DNA from: Atherinomorus stipes
Lineage: Eukaryota > Chordata > Actinopteri > Atheriniformes > Atherinidae
Assembly: GCA_023101725.1 (NCBI GenBank)
Contig: JALJCO010007871.1
Coordinates: 62,001 to 126,000, forward strand
DNA length: 64,000 nucleotides
Direction of reading: 5' to 3'
Below the pieces are notes generated by a model that saw only the letters and a list, made by a program, of their open reading frames with translations, was not told where the DNA came from and ran no database searches. Every line of letters starts with the position of its first letter. Within the stretch, counting starts at the first letter, position 1. Positions 25,022 to 37,380 of the stretch are shown piece after piece. Both the position numbers and the translations under genes were made by a program.

Positions 25022-25507
25022 GCCCCGTTTCCACCAGCGGGTCTGGGTCGGGTCGGGCCGGATCGGTCCACGTTTTTTTGCGTCTCCACAGATAAAAACT
25101 GGGACGGGTACCCTTATATCCGACCCGACCCGGACTACTTTTTTGGCACCCTTCGGGAGGGGTACTGATCTAACCGATCCGGACCAAAGAGGTGGAGCTA
25201 ATACACAGCAATCAGCTGATTCATTGAAAAATCCGCCACTTCCCGCGTGACCCAGCGTAAAAACAAAGCCGGGGTGACTCCTTTCTGTTTCTGTCACGTG
25301 TGGCGTGGTGTTTTGGTTAAACGGCGTTACACGGCAATGATGTCACGCAATCACGTAGCAGCGCTGTCCAGCTAATTCTCCGCCTCCAGAATAAGGGTAC
25401 AGGTTGCTGTGGGGACACAGCGTGAAATCAACACATCCGTACCAAAACCCACCCGATCCGGCCTGGCCCGGCCCGACCTGACCCAGACCCGCGGGTGGAA
25501 ACGGGGC
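25022..25507. mobile_element. Long-TIR MITE, about 486 bp
   Basis: The left end GCCCCGTTTCCACCAGCGGG and right end (reverse complement GCCCCGTTTCCACCCGCGGG) continue as inverted repeats through GGTCTGGGTC into degenerate GGGTCGG and GGCCGGATCGG units over some 50 bases. No transposase. Possible short ATT duplication outside. GC-rich compared with its surroundings. Confidence 0.75.
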
Positions 25508-28234
25508 TATTTATTCCACCACCGCAGATCTGCGCATGTCGAGGCAACAAAAGATGGATAACAAGTGCCTCTCAAACCCCAACTCAGACTCCAGTAAGAC
25601 AAAGAAGAAAATTTTTGTCTTGTGAGACCAAGAGAACATAACTGGAGTCTGACCGGTGCCGGAGTAAGACGGGAATAAACAACTGAGCACCTTTTTTTCT
25701 TTCTCTTTTTAATTGGAGGTAGCTACGATCTGCTTTGGGAATAAAACAGGACCCACAGTTGGCTTTCTTCTCGCTAACAAGGTAAATGTGATGAATGATG
25801 GAAAAAAGGATGCATAATATTTCAATGCTAAAGTTTTAGCATGTAAATGTAGCGGTATGACAGACATATGACTGTTCCTGGGGAAGAGATGCACTCTTGA
25901 TGCAGTAATTTCATAAAGTATTTGTGGTCTCAGCCTATGAATTTGGATATGTTGTTCTATACTCCGTTTGATCTACAAGCCAGCGTTAGCCTGTTGTTAC
26001 CGTTAGCATACAGTCCATCAGTTTACTCAACAATTAACTGTAAACAACTTGCTGATTTATAACTTTATTACTTCAGTAGACATCGTTACTCTAACTCTGG
26101 GCTCAGACTGAGTCTAGCGCGAAGTAAAGACCAACACAGTCGAAGCAGCTCATGAATGTGCACGACATTAGTGTCATTTTCACTTGTCACCAAAGGGGGC
26201 GCACTTCTAGAAAAAAGCTGGAACTTGCACTGTACTCCTTTAAGTAAAAGAAATGTGTAATTGGGAGCTTTCTAGAGTCTGTCATAATAATAATAATAAG
26301 CCAATGAAATGAGAGTGACACAACGGTACACATATTTATATGAACCCAGGAAAGCATAAAAAGGTGTAAACAAGACAATGCCAGTTCCTCCCTGCTGGAA
26401 AGAAGCAGCCTGGCGGGCTGGAGCTTACTGAACACTGACACCAGTAATCATGTCTGTGTTTCTCCTCGCTCTGAATGGCTATAGTTCAGATATACTCAGC
26501 AGAGGGTCACATGCAGATTTCAAGCTTGTTGTACAGAACATATCTACAGTATATGCACCAAAAGCCTGATTTCCATTTTCACATCTTCTTTTCTCTTGAG
26601 ATCATGTACTCGTCTGAAACAAGATTCATTTACATAAGGAGTCTCTAAAGCAGGGAGGCAGGGATGTCCCAATCATTTTCCCCAACTTATCAACATACAT
26701 CTGAAACACTGAAATACTACAGTAGACCACCTTATATAAGACAAGATACACAAAACAAAGACAAAAAGTCCTGATTTTAGAAAACTGAACAACTGGAACA
26801 TGTAATTGGTGATAAATAAATGATTCACTTACAACAAAAATAAGGCTCCTCTGGTATGATGTCCAACAGAATCCAGACTCCAGCTGCAAAGAAATTCACC
26901 ATTATTTGTCAGTATAGCACTGGCCTTGGCAACTTATCAACATTACAATTCATTAAAAATACAAGTTGATATGATCTGCTGCAGGCAACATCCCTTATTA
27001 TAATCAGGTCTCTGCCAGACAAAGTGCATAAGCTTCGCTGCAAATGCCCAGGACCATGCTCTTTGATGAGAAAAAGCAGAGTTGGAGCATGTAAATGTGT
27101 GTGTTGGCCAATGCCACTGTTTAAAGTGACTCAGTGGTGCACTCAGCAGGGAGCCACACTGCAATGCTATCAGCCTGAAAAGAACAAAGTATGGAAAAGT
27201 TTAGTAAAGACAGCATCACATCTTGATTAATTCTAATGTTTAAACATATGGTTGATTAATTGGCTATTTTGGGGGGAAACTATGGCTCTAAGGATTATTG
27301 CTCTGTATACAACAAAAACTGGCATTGTGGTTGTTTTGATAAAGAAATTCCCCCAAAATGTTATTTGACTCCTTTACTCTGTGCATCAGTTTGTTTACAT
27401 GAAGACAGTGTACCAAATACACAAACGCACACACAATGAAGACAATAAGTCATAAACCTAGTTACACTGGAGTAGACAGAAATTGTGACTGTCTTACCAA
27501 TTGCATTAATTTGTCTAATACATGTTTGTTAATAGGAACATGTTTTGTAAATGTAATCACAAACAAGGTTACGATAAATGAACAAATTTACAATGAATAT
27601 GTCCATGGTTCTCCTGGTATTGTGTCTTGACATCATCTGACAATGGGACTACACCGGGTGCAAAGTATGAACTTGTTAACGTTTTCACTGTTGTGTTAAC
27701 TTGAATTCAACACTTCTACACATGTACAAAGTGTCATGATACCATGTCACACTGTTCAGTTGACAAATTATGGCGGCAGATAGGAGATGCCATCCTTGTG
27801 GTAGCTCCAGTAGATACAGTCCGTATTTACAGCAAATGAAAGAGAAAATGTTGCCTTTTATTGCTTCAGAGAGCTTAGTTTCGTCATTGGACAAGTCTAC
27901 AGCTGAGGCTCATGATGGCCCATAGATCTGGTCAGGAAAGAAGATAAGGTCTTCTAATTCAGTGATCACATTTACAAAATATAACTCTTGGGAGTTCTTA
28001 GTTTGCAGTCTTACAACAAGGAGGATACACATAAGTGTTGCTGAAATTCATCTGGTTCAGGAGGCATTGAGGCGTTGTTCAAGGAAAGGCTCTGCATCCA
28101 AAAATTATTTCCATGTGTTCTTTGCAGATTAACTAACCACTGGTATACCTGCAATGAGGAGATGCAATTTGTTTGTTCAGAACAAAAGGATGAACATAAT
28201 TTGTGGCCTAAAATATAATAATAATAACAATAAT
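25508..28234. other. Gene-free stretch
   Basis: Mostly AT-rich unique-looking sequence. A 51-base segment at 26833-26883 (minus) is bounded by good splice sites but is open in all three frames, so coding cannot be judged. Confidence 0.45.
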
Positions 28235-28480
28235 GATAATATACTTTATTAATCCAAATTAGAGTGCCAATTAGGAAATTCTTTCTCTGCATTTTAACCC
28301 ATCTTAGGTTGAACCTGAGAGCAGTGGGCTGTTAGCTAAAGTGCCCGGGGAGCAGTTGGTGGGGGTCAAGGACCTTGCTCAGGGGTACACCATTGGTTTG
28401 CATGAGTGCCGCGTCGGGAACTCGAACCCAGGTCTGCCACGCCACAGCCCACGACGTTACCACTACTCTACCCACTTCCC
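28235..28480 (-). mobile_element. tRNA-derived SINE, second type, reverse orientation
   Basis: On the minus strand GGGTAGAGTAGTGGTAACG (A box) and GGGTTCGAGTTCC (B box) form the head near 28415-28480. The body includes AGCAAGGTCCTTGACCCCC and CACTGCTCTCAGG and ends near TTTGGATTAATAAAGTAT. This is a common fish SINE type. Target duplication not found. Confidence 0.65.
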
Positions 28481-29211
28481 TAGAAAAAGTACTGATTATG
28501 CTTCAGGAAAACTGTTGGCTGCAGACACAAGGCATAAGCCACCTGCTGTGGCCAGTACAACCCCAAGCAGAAGTGCAAATTTAACATTTACAAAAATCAG
28601 ACAAACCCATAACTAAGTTTTGTGACTATCAAAAATAGATATGAGCACTTTTACTAGAATGAGCTGGTAAACTACAGTAGTTTCCTTTTTTTAACTTAAC
28701 TTTTGTACAAGTAATCAAAGGGTCTTGCTCTAGTGAGACCTGTTTCAAACAAATGTAGAGTATAACAAATCAGTAACAAACAAAAACTTGGTTACAACCA
28801 AAAAATGAAAATGTAAAACTTAAATTTTCTATATAACCTGGAGCACGTTTAAGTGATAATAGTGTTAATGTGATAATTTAGGAAATGGTTTGATTTTTTT
28901 TTTTAATCCAGTCAGGACTTTAGTTATTCTTTCTTTTGTTATTTAATAGAGGTTATTAAAAAAAAAAGATTCTCACCTCAGATTGCCTTCCATTTCCTCC
29001 CCTATCCTGACTATTCTTATATGAGATAAGCTTCAGCACAGTCACCATCACAATGTCTCACAGTGATGGTATTTATGAATGATGCACAATAACCAGTTTC
29101 CTTTGCAAACACTTTTGAGAATTGCAGTCAGAAAATCATTTAATAATAACAATTTTTTGTTTGTTTCTTTTGTTTTTTCATCAGATTTTGCCTCTCATGG
29201 CCCAAGAGTTG

Positions 29212-29746
29212 TAACCTGACTCCCGCCACCTGGTATTTGCAATACCATCTGGGGAGGGAGTTAACCCGATGTCATTTCAAATTAGTCTTTTTTTTCTAAA
29301 ACTCTTGCATGTGATTGGATAGAAGATCTGTCCGTCATCTTGACTGACACGCTACTTCAGCCACTCACGTTGAACCGAATGACGCAACCCGTGACGCAAC
29401 TCAGAGCGACACCAGAGCCACCACGCATAGAGGATCGAGTTATCAAAACATGTTATCAAGCTCAAAAAGCTTCAGTCAAACAACATGGCGGCGGCGGCGG
29501 CGGCGACAGCTAGTACGAGCGGTGTACAGTCTGTGAACGACTTTTGTCGAATGTGCAAAGAAAACCTCCGGCCAAAACGCCGCCCATCCTTCAAAAGTCC
29601 CACCCGCGATTAGTGATTGGCTCCTATTATTCTCTAACCAGACGAAATCACCTATAACTGTCGCCTTACTCAGATGGAGTGCGTGAGGAAAGGGAACGCC
29701 CCCGCGTGTACTTGTTGAACGCACCCAGATGATGTAAATCAGGTTA
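29212..29746. mobile_element. Family B element with 9-bp TSD, inserted in an exon (535 bp)
   Basis: The ends are TAACCTGACTCC on the left and TCAGGTTA on the right. They are flanked by a perfect 9-base duplication CAAGAGTTG at 29203-29211 and 29747-29755. The interior holds AAACAACATGGCGGC followed by a GCG repeat, as in the related copy at 12997-13516. A duplication of 9 bases is typical of Mutator-like elements, but no transposase is present to confirm the superfamily. Confidence 0.85.
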
Positions 29747-30350
29747 CAAGAGTTGTGCCCCTTGAAAAGCTTCCAGCTGGTTGTGCCATACTTTTTAGTC
29801 AGCAGTAGTTTCAGTCTGGCCAGTTTAACCAACTTTTCCATTTGAGAATAACAGAAAATATTGTGGTGGCTTGCACACGCAAAATGTTGTATATATCCTT
29901 CCCTAAAGCCCACACCTTACCTTGATGCAGTCCTGTCTTTTGAATACCTTATCAAAAGGAGGTATGGGATCTCCGGGGTGCTGGTGGAGCAGCTTAAGGT
30001 ACAGGAATTCATGAAACACACCTGTCCGTTTAACTTGTTTATTCCAGATTTGTGCCTGTGGTCTGTAACAACAGTAACAATACAAGTTCACTGTAACATT
30101 AAAAATTACAGGTTTCAGAATTAAGTAATAAAACAGCACAAACAATAAATAAAACTAAATGAAAGAAATGCAACAACCGCACGCTCTACAGCTGCGTCAT
30201 CATTAACTTGTTGCTCTGATTCAGTTAGTATAAATAAAACATTTAAACTACTCCCAAACAAAACACTGCTCACCTTTAGTCATTTACTCACAGTCCTGGA
30301 TAATCAGGAAACATCATGTTTATAGCATAAACTTCTTTCCAGCTCGCCAT
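29476..30350 (-). CDS. Unrecognised small spliced gene, last exon interrupted by a transposable element
   Basis: I do not recognise this protein. Three exons join in phase on the minus strand: 30350-30292 (starts MASWKEVYAINMMFPDYPG, donor GTGAGT), 30062-29921 (acceptor TTGTTACAG, donor GTAAGG) and 29832 downward after a short intron. The product has a basic, aromatic N-terminal part, the motif HQHPGDPIPPFDKVFKRQDC, then a basic helix and TSWKLFKGHNS. Before the insertion the exon would have run on W-A-M-R-G-K-I to a TGA at 29183-29181, about 102 residues in all. A 535-bp element now sits after the codon for S of GHNS. The frame runs on through it for about 90 codons, with an arginine run from its GGC repeat, to a stop at 29478-29476. 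ATTAAA lies at 29144-29139, below the old stop. A pseudogene, or further exons I did not find, are possible. Confidence 0.55.
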
Positions 30351-31962
30351 GCGGCCGAGGAGGGAGAAAGGAAAAATTGGAAACTTCTTGTGACACACGC
30401 GGCATGCAGCTGTGCTGCATTCAAGGAGCTGGGAGATTATAGCTTCAATACTATATCTAATATAAAGATGGCTACAACAGTAACAGAAATAAAGCAGAAA
30501 CAATCAACAGAAAGAGAGTGTCCATGTGGGCTACCTAACACATTACATTCTGAACATTTTCTGTGAATTCAAATGGTGTATATCTATACATTCAACCAGT
30601 CTTCAGATAGACACCTTAACTATACTTTGGTATAGTATAAAATTGCAAAAGAGTAGCAAATATTAACTGAAAATCTATAAACTAATTGTACAAATGTTAA
30701 CAAGGGTAATGGTAAAAAAAAAAAAAGCAGTTTTAATCCAACAGACTTTTACAGTGAAAGTTTTTATTGGAACCCATAGTGCCCCCCTGATAGCCATTAT
30801 AAGAGGCAAGTTTTGGCCTTTCTGCGTAGGCTTCCTTTATCAAATTTAGAAGTAACATCTATATTTTACAGTCTGCTGGTTCAGGTTAAAGCATGTTAAT
30901 TGAAAACACTTCATGCAGGTGGTCAACTGTGTCAACCATATTCTACTGAGAATAGACGTTATAAAAAAAACTGCAGTGTTTGCATGCAAGTCAAAGTCGC
31001 TGAGTTGCACAGTGAAGCTGAATGTGACTTGCAACAGTCCATTGATAATAAGGAAAAATAGCTAAACAGAAAATTTGACATCTTTTTTTTTTTTTTGTCT
31101 AGGAAGTTTCTCACACTTGGCTTACATTCCCCTTCTATCATCCCAATCCTTATTTGAGTACATGTCTGGTCAGAGAATAATTGTATATCGATAGACATTG
31201 ACTTGCATGCTTCATTTCTCCAGGAATGAAGCGGCACAATGACAAACGTTTTATTGCAGGGCAGTAAAAAAAAAAAAAAAAAACAGGGGAGGGAGGCTTC
31301 CTGAGTTTGGTAGTTCACAAATGATAGATATGCACAGATCAACCAAAAGCTGACGGGCAGGGTGTGTGCCGGTTTATCCTCACACAAATACCTATTCAAC
31401 ATCCCTGGCAGATTTAGCTGTACTGGGTTGTGCCTGGGGGGAAGTGCATCTTTGCTTAATGTTTTTCCTCAATGGAGCAGAAACACAGTTTGTTTTAGTC
31501 CTGTCACGGCCTGTTGGGGCTTTGCTCAATGGTGAGATGCCCTAATACATACTGATAATCATACACTGATCGTAATGGTAATAAACCACCTTTGTCACAA
31601 CACTCAGGCACAGGAGAGTAGAATGGATTAGCCTGGGTATTATTTTCCCCTCTCCTTTTTTTTTACCCTATTTCACTCCTTTTCTGCACTAAGCCAAGCT
31701 CATTACATATTCTGCAAGCACATATGGTCTTGTATTAAAAATTTGGAGGTAAATCCAGAGTTATGAAGCGGCAAGAGCAGCACTTGGAGGCCCAATGCAG
31801 CAAAACAACTTAATGTCAGTCACTAATCTAGTTGCAGGTGTTCAGAGGAGCAGAGCTCAATTAAACCAAATTGGCTTTCACACAGTTATTCAAATTAGTT
31901 TAGAATCAAACCCTCACAAACTAAATATGCTTACCTGGGCAGAATTTTTCTCTTCTCTTTAG
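30351..31962. other. Gene-free stretch upstream of the minus-strand gene
   Basis: The first 80 bases are the pyrimidine-rich 5' UTR side of the gene starting at 30350. Beyond that I see poly-A and poly-T runs and no supported feature. Confidence 0.5.
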
Positions 31963-32641
31963 CTCACTCTCTTCTTACTTACCAAGACACTGTGAAGATG
32001 GGAGGAGCTGAGGTAAAAATGAATTTACATTTAAATCAGCCTGGATGGTGAACAAAAATGTGATCAGGGTCTGTGCTTTTCCCACTGCCTTAATCAAAAT
32101 TTTGATGTGATGACACACACCCTATAAGGAGTTGCCTGGCTAGTATCTCAAGAGAGGCCCAAGGTAATAAGTTATTAATGCACTGCCCACACTGCAATTA
32201 AGCATCAATTAAAACCCCAGGTTGTGTGTCCAACACACACAAACTTTAAAACTTTTCAACTTCTCACAGACTTCTAAACCTTACTCCATGGTTGCAGTAC
32301 AGATTGTTATTGGGTAACTGTAAGCAAAGCTTAAAAAAAAAAGTATATAACACATATAATTAACAATAATTATTGTTTTGACTATTGATGCTAGTTTGTT
32401 GCTGTCCAATCCAAATCTGCATTCTGTGGAGCAAGCAGACATCTTTCGCGAGTTTTGGATGATGAAAGATAAATAAAACAGCATCATTTAATTAGGGGTT
32501 TTTTGGAAAAATTATTTGTTTATTAAATGGGGGAGAAAAAGAAAAAAAAAAGGGAAATTTAAAAATAGAGGGGTGAATTAAAAAAAAAATTTTAAAAAAA
32601 AAAAAAAAAATAAAATAAAAAAAAAAATTTTTTTCCCCCCC

Positions 32642-32680
<39 letters not shown>

Positions 32681-32814
32681 TTCTCTAAACCCCCCCCAAA
32701 GGGGGGGGGGGGGGGATGCCCAAAACCGCGCCGCACCAACCCCGCGACGTCGCCCCACAACCAAAACCCCCCACAACCCCACACACCAACCCCCCCAAAC
32801 CCCCCCCCCTTCAT

Positions 32815-32855
<41 letters not shown>

Positions 32856-33597
32856 AAATTAAAGGGCTCGTTGCGAGTTGTTCCATGCCTTCTCATCTGC
32901 AGTGTGATAGAACAATGAACTGCCACTTTAAGCATCACAAAAAGATACAAAAAAAGAGAGATATATGCATGTTTTTGTATTCTTATGCAAAGGCAACTCT
33001 ATTTGATGATTAGACTTGAACTCTCACTTATAAAATCTTCTTTTTTTTTCTTTTCCAACAACTTTTCTAATGTCACAGCATAGTTCATAGATTTCCTTGT
33101 AAGGCCAAATTCTCCAGGCAGAGCACCCTAATAGCATGCACTTTATCCCCCAAGGCCATTTTAAAAGTGTAAATATTTGCATTGCAAGGAACAACTCCAT
33201 GATGTTGTGAGGTGGAATTGCATTTATTAGCATGTGCAGTGAAGAATGAATGAAATGAGAATCCAAAAAAACAAACAAACAAAAACAGGTGAAAGACAGC
33301 AGCAGCCATAGATATAAATTAAATTAAAAATTAGTTAATCCCAGGGGGATATAGGCCTAATACTGTTGTACTTTTTTCCCTTGCTTGTTTTACATTAATA
33401 ATGATAATTAAACAAGTGAATTAAATAAGAATGTAACAGTAACTGTGTCTATTTAGCTTGAATAAGATCTGTCCCCTTTGTAACAGCGAGAAACAGAAGA
33501 TGAGACAGAGGAAGATGGAAGCAAAGAAAGGGAAGGTGAAGGTTCCTCTTCACCCTCCTCTTCCCTTCACCAGCAGAAGAAGAGGAAACAAAGATAA
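31963..33597 (+). CDS. Candidate 3' end of an unrecognised gene: two terminal exons
   Basis: Exon 31963-32012 has a strong acceptor (pyrimidine tract ending CTCTTTAG) and donor GAG|GTAAAA. Exon 33487-33597 has acceptor CCCCTTTGTAACAG. They join in phase to read HSLLTYQDTVKMGGAE and then RETEDETEEDGSKEREGEG, ending in a basic KKRKQR and a TAA stop. AATAAA follows at 33608-33613. The product tail is acidic, then serine-rich, then basic. I found no certain upstream exons and do not recognise the family. An internal ATG in the first exon would allow a 42-residue protein, and a spliced non-coding RNA is also possible. Confidence 0.35.
32496..32855. other. Homopolymer-dominated stretch, likely assembly artefact
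   Basis: Almost the whole stretch is runs of A, then C, then G, then C, then A, with short remnants between, including a purely C/A-rich 100 bases near 32715-32810. Normal sequence resumes sharply at both ends. Real satellites do not look like this; poorly resolved reads or gap-filling do. Confidence 0.7.
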
Positions 33598-33837
33598 AAT
33601 GAAAAGAAATAAATAATGAAGAAAGTCTTGAGAATATTTTCTCAATACAGAGGCTAAACTGAGATCATATCATTATCTTTGCCTTGTACCATGGGAGAAA
33701 TGCAAAAACATGTGTGAGTGGTTCATCAAATTGCGGCTCAACAAGATTCCAAAAAGCCCAGAATTTCCTGCTACACATTGGACCAAAAGTATATGTGTGT
33801 ACAATATATATATATATATATATATGCAGATGAAGAC

Positions 33838-34047
33838 TTCATTTGCAAAAACAGACAAACGCCATTTTAGAAAAAATGGAGTTAACTTCTTTTGCAAATA
33901 AACTCTTCATTTACTTTGGAATATTTTCAGCAAAATCAAGCTCACAGAGGGATGTAAAATGGAGATAGGAGGTTTGTACCTGACAGCGACGAAAAGCAGT
34001 TAACTCCATTTTTCCACAATGGTGTTTGTCTGTTTTTGCAAATGAAC
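33838..34047. repeat. Inverted repeat, arms of about 50 bp
   Basis: The left arm (33838-33887, TTCATTTGCAAAAACAGAC...) and right arm (33999-34047) are near-identical in reverse complement and separated by about 110 bases. TA-rich microsatellites flank both sides (33803-33826 and 34053-34075). It may be a small hairpin MITE. Confidence 0.7.
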
Positions 34048-35735
34048 TCTTTATACTGTATATATACTGTATATTTGTTTGTATAATACTTATGAACATT
34101 AACTTACACTAGCACCTTAGTTTGCATTTACAGTACCCCCAGCACTTCATACATTGTGAAAAGAGAGAGTTTACTAACCCACCTTTAACACTGGGAGAGT
34201 GTGTGAGCATCATTACCTTTCCACATATTTGCAGCATATGTTTGCTGCCTCAGCTGACATTTCCCCACTCTTCCTACATCTGCACCCACTGAGTAGTATA
34301 GGGGGAAATGCATTTATCGTGAGAAAGGCTGCTTAATCCCCAAAGCTGCACAACTGCAGTTTACCAAACAGAGACATCCTGCTGTCATCTTTGTTGTGGC
34401 AGTTTGTCATGCAGCTCACCTTCAAATTCCGGATCCAATTTTGGCTTGAACATATACAGCTGGATTTGAGGTGATGTATTGCTGCAAAACTGCATATCTG
34501 TTAAGTTTCCCACTGTTTACAAGATGCAGCAGCTTGCTAACTAGCGACGGGAGCAGAGGCATTCACGAGTCACCGCTTACTATACACATTAAGAGGAATC
34601 CGACCAATCAGAAGATATTTTCCCCAAATCCTCTTCATAACCAGGGAACAACATAATTAACACAAGGCCATATTTTAAGCAGAGGTAGACATTCCTGGTC
34701 CAGAAAATGAAAATCCTGTCCATCAGTTGTTCCAAACAACCACTGAACCAGCTGAATTTAATCAGCACAGCTCTTCTGATGTGTAAATGCTAGATGCTTC
34801 CTGGAATCAGTTGTAATTTATCACAACAGAAAACTTATCTAGGCCTAAGAGACACTTAAATCATTTTATTTATGCATTTTAGTAATACAAGTAATACATG
34901 ACCACAAATTAATTTTTCTCTATCAATGTCATCAGACCGGCTCTGTAGACATTAGATGTAGTCTATATTTTCAACAGACTTGTTTTTAAAGCCATAAGTT
35001 GTTTTTATAAAGTTGATGCAACTTCACCAAAATTTAAGACCAGAACAAAGCTCATCCTTCCCAGACTAACAGCAAGCTTGTGTATCTCAAAATTCACAGT
35101 TTCTTTGCAAGTATTTTTTTTTTTTTACTTTACAGTAAATTTGCAAGATGAATCATTTCTTTTCAAACTTACCATTCACACATGCTGCAACTGTAATTAA
35201 TCAAATCCCTTAAAAAGCAACAGATTTGCTGGTTTTCATGCTAAAACCTTAACTTTTCAGTTACTGTTACTTTTGAAGGATAACTGTGGCAATAAAGGTG
35301 AAGGCAAGTTTGGCAATAGAGCTGAATCTGACAGTCTGAATAAAAATGTCAGCCTCACTCTTCTAGTTGTTTATTGTTGGATATTTTAACTTCCATTTAC
35401 ATTTTATCTCGCATTCACCATCGACTTTGTTTTTCTTTGATATTGATTTTTTTTTTTCTCCTTTTGTCTTTTTGAATATCTCTCTTCACATCACATTTGC
35501 TGGCCCAGTAGAGAGGAGGATCAGTCAAACTACTCTTTTCACCTCATATCAAATCGGGCCCATTTTCTCTCCATATCTCACTCTGGCTCTGGACTTCTTC
35601 CCTATATCAGCAGAGTCTCTGGTGGCCTGAAAACAGATCAGTCAATCAGTCTGCTAGATCCCTTTCCATTCCAATCTTGGTATTTTCCCCTTGATTTTAT
35701 CTTTGTCTCTGCTTGCTCTGTCAGTATGCCATTGT

Positions 35736-35761
35736 CGTGTGTGTGTGTGTGTGTGTGTGTG
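35736..35761 (+). repeat. (GT)n microsatellite
   Basis: Simple dinucleotide repeat of about 13 units. Confidence 0.9.
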
Positions 35762-37234
35762 TTTGTGTCTTCTGCTTGTTTTTCTGCTCATCTCTCTATG
35801 CGGTATACTCTGACTCTCTCATTCAGCTGATGAGGATCAGTCAGACCCAGTGGGAAATGAGCATCATGTTAACAGAACAAAACACCTGTGGGAGCAAAGG
35901 CCTTGCAGGAACAGGACACCATTTGAGGCTAAGTGATTCTGCCATTGTCAGTTAAGAAGCAAAAAAAAAAACAAAACAAAAAAACCTCAGAGATCTGCAT
36001 AGTTAGAGCCTCACTCTGGGGTTGCAGGCAAATTCTGAGAAAATTACAGCCAGTAAGACTGTTGAGCTATATAATGAAATTTTGATTGCTCTTTTCTTTC
36101 ATAACAACTTGTCTTAAACAAACTATTACTGCTACAAATGGAGGCAACTCTGAAAAGAGTGCCAGGTGGTCTCAAATCTTTGTGATTTGTAACCAAGTGC
36201 ACAATAAATAAATAAATAGTGGAATGTAACTACAAGACTTCAAAGTGCATATCTTAAAAAAAGGGTTTTGGTTTTCTTAAATCAAGAAGTGTATAGATAT
36301 AGGATGCGGAAATTAGTGTTGCTATTTAACCAAAATGTCCCACGAATCCCCTGCTTTGTAAGATATGTTTAATAGGTTGCATGCGGAAGCAAGCTGCAAT
36401 TATGCAGTGCAGTAGCAAAGTTAAAAGACAACTTCTCTGGAGGACAACCATGTAAACAGCCTCTCATTTATAATTTAACAGGGAGACATGGCTTATAGCA
36501 AATGAAGATACTTGAAGGTAATGCACGATACCAAATGTTTTCATAAACATGCTTTAGATCTTTTTGGTATAAGAACAAGAGTGTTGTGTGCTCCATCTAC
36601 AGTACAACATTACATCACACAGTTTCTGTCACAGAGAAACTTTGGACCCCAACCTGCTGTGCAGATGAAAACCCTCCAAGGGAAAATTAATGAGCAATTT
36701 TCTGATAATACAAACCCATTACCCTTAGCCAGCATAATACCAACAGTTCAGTCTGTGTATATGAACTCTGGTGCTTTTTTCTGAGAAGATTAATACTCAA
36801 CATTCTTACCTCTGGCTGATTTTTAAATGGAAGGAGGTGAAAACGATACGATCAAAAGCAGCTAGAAACAAAATTAAAGTCTACTCTTTTTTTTATTATT
36901 AATTAAAAACACGGTTATATGAAATAAAACCAAAATACCAGAAAGACAACACAAATCAAACCCACCTTGAATGAACAGAAAAATGTGAATAAAAGTTATT
37001 TTATCGAAGAGAAACCATAATTTGCTTAGAATTCTTTGTTTATACAGCACTCTTTGTTATTGCTTGCTTTTATTCTTACTTTTTAACTATTATTTCAACA
37101 AGGGCAAACTCTGATTTTAGTAAAATATTTATATCTACAAGTGAACTTGAAGATTTCTTGCTAATGCAAGTAATCATGCATTCATTTTGCGTGTTTTTAT
37201 ACAGTTTAGGGTCAATGGTGGACTGGGGCTAATA

Positions 37235-37380
37235 AATATTTCAGGATGTACCCTGTCCAGCAAGAGGCAGGGTACATATCAGTCTGGTTTGCACACCACC
37301 ACAGAGGCAAACTCCTAGAGTCTATTTAGAATCACCAACATGATTGGTGAAACCACACCATGCAACCCTAAAATCCTACA
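37235..37380 (-). mobile_element. Degenerate SINE remnant of the 24.3-kb type
   Basis: GGATGTACCCTGTCCAGCAA, GAGGCAGGGTAC and AGAATCACCAACATG follow the order of blocks in the SINE body at 24287-24690 in the same orientation, with heavy decay. The tRNA head is absent. Confidence 0.45.

Noticed and set aside
26833..26883. Minus-strand segment with good acceptor and donor, one frame reading GVWILLDIIPEEPYFC
   Set aside because: All three frames are open over 51 bases and no partner exon is in reach, so it cannot be called coding.
28011..28152. Minus-strand frame VYQWLVNLQRTHGNNFW... after an acceptor-like TTGCAG, ending in a stop
   Set aside because: It could be a terminal exon of the gene at 29.5-30.35 kb, but its phase does not fit any donor I see in that gene and there is no family match.
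32492..32950. 152-codon frame rich in Phe and Gly
   Set aside because: It is the translation of the homopolymer artefact.
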